This document shows positions 14,280 through 17,952 of a stretch of DNA of 17,952 bases, one piece after another. Below the pieces are notes generated by a model. The model was not told the DNA's origin. It ran no database searches and worked only from the letters and a program-made list of their open reading frames with translations. The translations under genes and the position numbers were made by a program. This DNA comes from a bacterium (GTDB taxonomy: Bacteria; Fidelibacterota; UBA2242), in contig JAHIOG010000397.1 in assembly GCA_018895675.1 (NCBI GenBank), positions 1-17,952 on the forward strand. The letters run 5' to 3'. How positions within the stretch are numbered: the stretch's first letter is position 1; every line of letters starts with the position of its first letter.

Positions 14280-14426
14280 TCATTTGAATTCCTTCGTAAC
14301 TATTGAATTTATTATTTTTCCAGATTCCGGAAATGCAAGAAGATAATTCTGCAGGTTTCTATATTCTTCGTCATTCAAGAGCGATTTTATTCTTCGGGTA
14401 AAAATTGGTGTTTCAATAAACTTCAT
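14280..14426 (-). pseudogene. HigB-like toxin with internal deletion
   Basis: Starting at ATG 14426 the product is 48 residues: MKFIETPIFTRRIKSLLNDE, then EYRNLQNYLLAFPESGKII, which is the N-terminus of the ~105-110-residue RelE/HigB-like toxins that partner NadS/HigA antitoxins. It then jumps to SIVTKEFK, which resembles the very C-terminus of the family (KIVEEEFK). The central ~60 residues, including the GGxRVIYYW core strands and the basic catalytic positions, are absent. The simplest reading is an in-frame internal deletion that killed the toxin. The stop overlaps the old antitoxin ATG (ATGA). An upstream in-frame ATG at 14486 falls in unrelated tlpA-derived sequence. Confidence 0.7.
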
Positions 14427-14469
14427 AAAATAATATACGCCATTGACGTATGTATTGTCAAGTGAATTG

Positions 14470-14574
14470 ACAGTTAAATATGGCAAAGGGTATTCCTACT
14501 ACTTTCCTGATTGATCGGAAAGGTGTTATTCAGAAAAAAATGGGTGGACGCCCGGACGGAAGTAGAAAAATATC
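14470..14574 (+). pseudogene. Decayed second copy of the tlpA-like 3' end
   Basis: This region is clearly homologous to the tlpA-like gene from 12192 onward: ACAGTTAAATATGGC, TTTCCTGATTGATCGGAAAG and CGCCCGGACGGA are shared. It differs by a deletion after TATGGC, an extra A in the poly-A run, and a shorter end (ARTEVEKYL then stop, in one frame). Several frameshifts prevent translation. Like the parent it is followed by a CAAAG-rich repeat (AAGGCACAAAGACACAAA). The different C-terminus suggests an old paralogue rather than a fresh copy. Confidence 0.8.
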
Positions 14575-14577
14575 TGT

Positions 14578-14797
14578 AACCGCGAAGGCACAAAGACACA
14601 AAAATTACATATAGGGGCACAACTCCTTCGGAGGAGTATTGGAGTGTTGGAGTGGTTGTTTGGCTGTGATGCCCTGCAAGTCATCGTGAGGCATGAACGC
14701 CGTGGCGATCTGTCTGTCTAAATGCCGGATACTCGTATTGCTTCTTCCGGTGAATCGGGACGATCATGTACAAAGGAGATTTGTTAGCAGCTGATAA
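14578..14797. repeat. Short dispersed repeats without a gene
   Basis: The stretch begins with a CAAAG-rich repeat end (ACCGCGAAGGCACAAAG). Then comes a hairpin ACTCCT-TCGG-AGGAGT (14622-14637). At 14680-14714 (GTCATCGTGAGGCATGAACG, then CCGTGGCGATCTGTC) it resembles the widespread GTCATTGCGAG...GCAATCTG repeat of environmental genomes. No ORF is recognised. Confidence 0.5.
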
Positions 14798-15121
14798 TTA
14801 GCGCAGCAATCTTTCCTGGAGCAAATCCTCTAATTCTCTGCGTCCATCTAAAACACAATGAACATATACATCTGATTCGATTATCTGATAGATTATTCTG
14901 TAGGGCTTATAATGTACCTCTCGATATTCGTAAATACCGATACGTTCCAATTCCGGTGGTGTATGTCCGCGATTTGCCATACCAGATAAATTGGATATTT
15001 TTTCTTCTATATTTTCGAGTAATGTGTCTGCTTTTTGTACTGAATCATTAATTGCGACATATTTATAGACACTGAAAATATCCTCTGCAGCATCTGAAAT
15101 AATATAAACGTTATATTTCAT
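14798..15121 (-). CDS. Type II toxin, RelE/ParE family
   Basis: 107 residues, normal for the family. MKYNVYIISDAAEDIFSVYK is the ParE-type first strand and helix. The middle has the NRGHTPPELERIGIYEYREV segment, then YKPYRIIYQIIESDVYVHCV and DGRRELEDLL, the standard beta core and C-terminal basic residues. ParE members poison gyrase and RelE members cut mRNA; which applies cannot be decided here, but the helix and the REVxYxxYRIIY pattern lean to ParE. Its ATG overlaps the antitoxin stop by one base (TGATG), so the pair is translationally coupled and antitoxin-first. The gene looks intact. Confidence 0.88.
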   Translation of the reverse strand: MKYNVYIISDAAEDIFSVYKYVAINDSVQKADTLLENIEEKISNLSGMANRGHTPPELERIGIYEYREVHYKPYRIIYQIIESDVYVHCVLDGRRELEDLLQERLLR

Positions 15122-15402
15122 CAGATATTGCTTTGTTTAATCCGATTACGGATAGAACCAAAGGATTCGGAGGCGGGTTTATAATCCTTATCTTTTAGAC
15201 TTTTACTACTCAGGGCAAGTATTTTTAGAAGCGCCAAACTATCCTGGATCTGTTCATATTTTTTAATATCTTGCAGAATAGCTTTTGCTTCGCCGTTCTG
15301 AGTAATAATCAGAGTTTTGTGAGTATTGGTAATATCCCTTATAATTTCCGATGCGTGCGCTTTAAGGTAGCTAATAGATTTTACGTCTTCACTTGGTTTC
15401 AT
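15121..15402 (-). CDS. Antitoxin, Phd/YefM family
   Basis: 93 residues. The N-terminal half has the Phd/YefM DNA-binding fold: MKPSEDVKSISYLKAHASEI, then THKTLIITQNGEAKAILQDI and KKYEQIQDSL. The C-terminal charged tail (SLKDKDYKPASESFGSIRNR) would wrap and neutralise the toxin. GGAGAT lies 7 bp before the ATG. It is the first gene of the toxin-antitoxin operon and probably represses it through the palindrome overlapping the -10 element at 15429-15434. No defect is seen. Confidence 0.87.
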   Translation of the reverse strand: MKPSEDVKSISYLKAHASEIIRDITNTHKTLIITQNGEAKAILQDIKKYEQIQDSLALLKILALSSKSLKDKDYKPASESFGSIRNRIKQSNI

Positions 15403-15423
15403 TTTTCAATCTCCATATATACC

Positions 15424-15457
15424 GACTAAATATAGTCTATATTATGGTCTGTCGCAA
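15424..15457 (-). promoter_or_regulatory. Promoter and likely operator of the Phd/ParE-type operon
   Basis: On the minus strand TTGCGA (15457-15452) is followed by 17 bp and TATATT (15434-15429), a good sigma-70-like pair ending about 27 bp before the antitoxin start. The palindrome GACTA-AATA-TAGTC (15424-15437) covers the -10, and a related half-site (GTCTATATTATGGTC) lies next to it. This suits autorepression by the antitoxin. Confidence 0.6.
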
Positions 15458-15777
15458 TATCTTCTCTTATATTGTTAACGAGATACGGGGAAGGTGAAAG
15501 ACTGGAATCTCTGTGTTTCCGACATGCTTTGAAAACTAAACCGCAAATTGCGGCATGGCAACAGTCTATGTAAAATTCGGGATTCAATGATGGCGTCGGG
15601 TGTCTCACCAGAGACCTCCGCTGAGGCGAAGATGGCTTTTCAAACTTGAAATATCATCTATGAAAACAAGCAGCGCGACATTAGTAAAATTTCAACCGTC
15701 TTTATGGCGCCTTTAAAGTCAAAAACTTGGGGTTACGGTGAAATATGTTCTTGGCTTTACTTTTTATAAAAGATTCG
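15458..15777. other. Intergenic stretch with short hairpins
   Basis: No gene supported; a 60-codon minus-strand frame here has no family resemblance. Hairpins present: CCGCAA-A-TTGCGG (15541-15553), GTCTC-ACCA-GAGAC (15602-15615) and CCTC-CGCT-GAGG (15615-15626), similar in design to the cluster at 13467-13863. Confidence 0.5.
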
Positions 15778-16512
15778 TTAGGTGCGATCCCCGTACTTAA
15801 GTTTTGCTCTCATATATGCTATTTGTACTACAGACGGTATAGTTATTCTATAAGCCGGACCAGCAATATCAAGTATTGTCCAAAGACCTGTTATAACCCA
15901 TCCTACAGGACCAGCAAAAAAAGAAATTCCTTTCATTAGTGAAGCGTTTGCGGCAAATGTTAATCCCCGTCCAAGAATGGCCTTAGCTACGGCATTTGCA
16001 ATAATTGCAGCTGTTTTGTATACCGCAAATCCACTAAATTTTATGGTTGCTTGGAGAGCTGCTGTTACACCTTGTTTAGTAAGATTGGTTGTTTTCAGAT
16101 CCAATGTCCTGACGAGTTCCTTCAATTGCTCTGGATCCATATTTTCTAGTGAATCTACTAATACCTTCATAAGAAGGTTCGTCTCAATTATATCAATATT
16201 GCTTGACTTGTTATAATTAACTTTCATTCTGTCACATACATCGTTTAGAATTTCCTTGTATAGTACTCCTACACCGGCTCTAAAAATAGTTGCAATTGAG
16301 TTAGCTCCATAACACTGCACCTCTGCTGCAATCAAATTCCAGTATTTATTATGATTTGGATAATGCTCTTTATATTCATCTGTTATAGTAAGCTCTTCTG
16401 TTATTCTGCTGCTTCCTTCTTTGCTTTTTGTCAAAATGTCAACAAGAATATCCAAATCCTCTTGACTGCAATCTTGTAGAAATTCAAGATCAGAATCTTC
16501 TTTATAAGCCAT
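15778..16512 (-). CDS. YaaW family protein (UPF0174, DUF3944-containing)
   Basis: The start is ATG 16512, because GGAGG lies 5 bp upstream; the four codons before it include that GGAGG. The 244-residue product starts MAYKEDSDLEFLQDCSQEDL (the DUF3944 motif). It continues with EYKEHYPNHNKYWNLIAAEV, GVLYKEILNDVCDRMKVNYN and a hydrophobic, glycine-rich C-terminal half: ANAVAKAILGRGLTFAANAS, FFAGPVGWVITGLWTILDIA, then GPAYRITIPSVVQIAYMR. This is the E. coli YaaW layout. The family has no established function; the C-terminal half suggests membrane association. It is co-oriented with the EcsC-like gene 174 bp upstream and may share its transcript. Confidence 0.88.
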   Translation of the reverse strand: MAYKEDSDLEFLQDCSQEDLDILVDILTKSKEGSSRITEELTITDEYKEHYPNHNKYWNLIAAEVQCYGANSIATIFRAGVGVLYKEILNDVCDRMKVNYNKSSNIDIIETNLLMKVLVDSLENMDPEQLKELVRTLDLKTTNLTKQGVTAALQATIKFSGFAVYKTAAIIANAVAKAILGRGLTFAANASLMKGISFFAGPVGWVITGLWTILDIAGPAYRITIPSVVQIAYMRAKLKYGDRT

Positions 16513-16533
16513 GTCAACCTCCACTTATTTGAG

Positions 16534-16647
16534 TTAGACTAAACTGGCACACCCACCTAGGGCAACGCTCAGCGACGCCGAACGTAAAACCACAATCTTT
16601 TTATTTGTTCTCAATTCTTTCAAAAACTCCTCAGCCTTCAAATCCAT
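16534..16647 (-). other. Short unidentified ORF between the EcsC-like and YaaW-like genes
   Basis: A 37-codon frame (MDLKAEEFLKELRTNKKIVV, then LRSASLSVALGGCASLV) stays open further upstream and overlaps the EcsC-like 3' end. I do not recognise it, and no Shine-Dalgarno was seen. Inverted words CCTCAGCC (16639-16646) and GGTTGAGG (about 16675-16682) flank its start and could form a long-loop hairpin. It may be a gene remnant or chance. Confidence 0.2.
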
Positions 16648-16685
16648 CGAATAGCTCTCGGTGTTCGCTACGGCGGTTGAGGCTT

Positions 16686-17366
16686 TTAATAATACTTAAA
16701 GAAATCTTTAGCTTTCGTCCCTACATACCATGTAAGTCCTTTATTTGCACTAAATCCAATAATAACACCGATACCAAAAGGTATAGCTTTTTCAGCAGCT
16801 TTTCTTGTAAATGTTATGCCAACTTTTTTAAATATTTGTTTAACTGCTTGTAATGTTGCACCTTTTAAATATTGTTGTGTCATTTTAGTAAATGCTTTTG
16901 TAGTAACAGTCTTACCTCCTTTCTTTGCTGCTTGATTAATTGCACCAAGACCTGCGACTATTAAACAAACCTTTTTTTCTTCTTCATTAGTGATATTATG
17001 CCCATACACAACTGCAATAGCCATAGTCATTTCTATTTGATATTTCATAGATAAAGCAGCATCAGCAGTCGCACCACCAAATGCTGATATTAACGTTCCT
17101 AATCCTGGGACGATTCCTGTTAATGCTGTTGCACCTCCGACAAAAGCAGAATAATATGAATAATTTGAAATTATTTTTTCAATTACTAAATCGGCAATCT
17201 CGTCTTCCGTTTTATCTTGGTCATATCTCTTCTTAAATTTTTCGTGTAAATTTTGTGTTGCTCTCAATATATCTGCAGGATCTGCGAGAATAATTTCGAT
17301 TGCCTTTAATAATGTAGGTTTATCTTCGATATTATTATCAATATTATCTGCACCTCTTTTACTCAT
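16686..17366 (-). CDS. EcsC-family-like membrane-associated protein
   Basis: 226 residues; AGGAGG lies 5 bp before ATG 17366. The N-terminal ~70 residues are charged and helical (KAIEIILADPADILRATQNL). A glycine-rich hydrophobic stretch (AFVGGATALTGIVPGLGTLI, about 75-100) is followed by MKYQIEMTMAIAVVYGHNIT with NEEEKK, and a second hydrophobic hairpin near the C-terminus (AIPFGIGVIIGFSANKGLTW, then YVGTKAKDFF). This order (glycine-rich entry, IAxxYGxxI-EE, terminal IPxxGxxIGxxxN..VGxxA..FF) is the EcsC/DUF697-like plan. Function is unknown. The gene looks more A/T-rich than the left-hand operons, suggesting acquisition. A LexA-box-like palindrome lies 20 bp before the start. Confidence 0.75.
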   Translation of the reverse strand: MSKRGADNIDNNIEDKPTLLKAIEIILADPADILRATQNLHEKFKKRYDQDKTEDEIADLVIEKIISNYSYYSAFVGGATALTGIVPGLGTLISAFGGATADAALSMKYQIEMTMAIAVVYGHNITNEEEKKVCLIVAGLGAINQAAKKGGKTVTTKAFTKMTQQYLKGATLQAVKQIFKKVGITFTRKAAEKAIPFGIGVIIGFSANKGLTWYVGTKAKDFFKYY

Positions 17367-17386
17367 GACATCCTCCTACTTTTATA

Positions 17387-17398
17387 GAACATATGTTC
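17387..17398. promoter_or_regulatory. GAAC-N4-GTTC palindrome (LexA-box-like)
   Basis: GAACATATGTTC is a perfect 12-bp palindrome 20 bp before the EcsC-like start codon and next to TATAAA (17386-17381, minus strand). It equals the core of the Bacillus/Actinobacteria-type SOS box. Identity of the binding protein is inference. Confidence 0.5.
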
Positions 17399-17824
17399 AT
17401 TTCCCTTTTTTTACACCATTTTAAGGTTTGTCTAAGGACGGACAAGTTTCCGTATAGGCAAACTTTTCCGAAATGCTTCAAGATAAATAAACCTGAAAGT
17501 TTCGCTAAAGACAAAATTATCGGCACATAATCGGTTCCTGCTTTCATATGCCTGTATAATAATCATTCATAATCAGATATTCAATACCAAAATGAATAAA
17601 ATCACGATGTGGCAATTACCTTTTTTCTATTATTCTTTATTTATCAGCGCTATCTGTATACCACCGAACCTCATATTCTTATTTACCGAACCGTTCCGAC
17701 TGATATTAGACATTTGATATTCTTGTCCTGCGTAATGCAATGAAGCATGGATGATATTTGAAATTATACTCCCTTTTAACGAAAATACTCACCGATGGTG
17801 GTTTGCCGTAAGATATAGTGGGGA
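17399..17824. other. Intergenic stretch without a recognised gene
   Basis: Apart from the promoter above it holds a weak hairpin TTGTC/GACAA (17428-17445), similar to the hairpin at 5156-5180, and A/T-rich sequence. I see no gene on either strand. Confidence 0.5.
17556..17584 (-). promoter_or_regulatory. Candidate sigma-70-like promoter upstream of the EcsC-like gene
   Basis: Minus strand TTGAAT (17584-17579), 17 bp, TATTAT (17561-17556). A transcript from here would have a leader of about 180 nt before the EcsC-like start and pass through the GAAC-N4-GTTC palindrome. A 62-codon frame in this leader (ATG at 17547) would begin almost at the transcript start and has no family match. Confidence 0.45.
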
Positions 17825-17952
17825 TTAGATATCCTGCGAATCAAATAAATTTGTTTGGACAAGCTCTGAATTCTTAAGCCTGTAACGGTTTTTACCATTA
17901 TCCTTTTCCTTTACAACAAATGTCAATTCAGAAAGCATAGACGTTAGTTTTC
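17825..17952 (-). CDS. 3' end of an unidentified gene
   Basis: The minus strand from the window edge to TAA 17827-17825 is open for 41 codons: KLTSMLSELTFVVKEKDNGK, then NRYRLKNSELVQTNLFDSQD and a final I. The pattern (short helix, then FVVKEKDNGKNRYRL) resembles the wing of a winged-helix domain, and the end carries a QTNLF motif. The family cannot be named from this piece. Its length and the lysine-rich regular codon use favour a real gene over chance. Confidence 0.5.
   Translation of the reverse strand, partial: KLTSMLSELTFVVKEKDNGKNRYRLKNSELVQTNLFDSQDI

Noticed and set aside
14680..14714. Possible tRNA-like or small RNA gene
   Set aside because: It cannot be folded into a cloverleaf and better matches a widespread dispersed GTCATTGCGAG-type repeat.
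15426..15608. 60-codon minus-strand frame upstream of the Phd-like antitoxin
   Set aside because: It covers the antitoxin promoter and a CCGCAA-A-TTGCGG hairpin; no conserved pattern.
17359..17547. 62-codon minus-strand frame overlapping the EcsC-like start
   Set aside because: No Shine-Dalgarno, contains a hairpin, and begins almost at the predicted transcript start. More likely an untranslated leader, although a leaderless peptide is not excluded.

Overview
This is a bacterial chromosomal window of moderate-to-low GC. It shows conserved housekeeping genes on the left and a repeat-rich, decaying accessory region on the right. Taxon is uncertain. Type 2 orotidine-phosphate decarboxylase, a periplasmic DsbD/TlpA thiol-redox pair, weak Shine-Dalgarno sequences and abundant short palindromic elements remind me of FCB-group or Calditrichota/KSB1-like candidate phyla, but no marker gene here settles it.

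Left part (1-5096): the 5' end of a Mut7-C-type protein on the minus strand, then a tight pyrF-pyrE-walJ-like operon (pyrimidine synthesis plus a metallo-beta-lactamase-fold nuclease). A doubtful small ORF follows, then a DUF559 nuclease gene split by a ~100-bp palindromic element, a repeat cluster, an exported cyclophilin and a patatin-like phospholipase. Middle (5097-12329): an accessory repeat, then a 1415-residue protein joining a RelE/ParE-like N-terminus, an SF1 (UvrD-like) helicase core and a long TPR-like region. A second ~100-bp palindromic element lies across the start of dsbD, which is followed by a tlpA-like thioredoxin. DsbD would carry electrons across the inner membrane to periplasmic thioredoxin-like acceptors such as the TlpA-like protein.

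Right part (12330-17952): nested inverted repeats, a DUF6398-like gene with one in-frame amber codon, and about 600 bp of clustered hairpins. A degenerate toxin-antitoxin locus follows (internally deleted HigB-like toxin, NadS/HigA-like antitoxin with a disturbed N-terminus), beside a decayed second copy of the tlpA 3' end. Next come an apparently intact ParE/Phd-type toxin-antitoxin pair with a recognisable promoter/operator and an EcsC-like plus YaaW (UPF0174)-like gene pair. A perfect GAAC-N4-GTTC palindrome, the form of the Gram-positive LexA box, sits just upstream of the EcsC-like gene. The window ends in the 3' end of an unidentified minus-strand gene.

The main themes are: (1) several families of small hairpin elements whose stems differ but covary, two of them altering genes; (2) three proteins with C-terminal Q-x-x-L-F motifs resembling sliding-clamp binding peptides; (3) an EcsC/YaaW membrane-protein pair that may be DNA-damage controlled; and (4) an unusual RelE-like/SF1-helicase/TPR giant protein. 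No tRNA, rRNA or CRISPR array was recognised.
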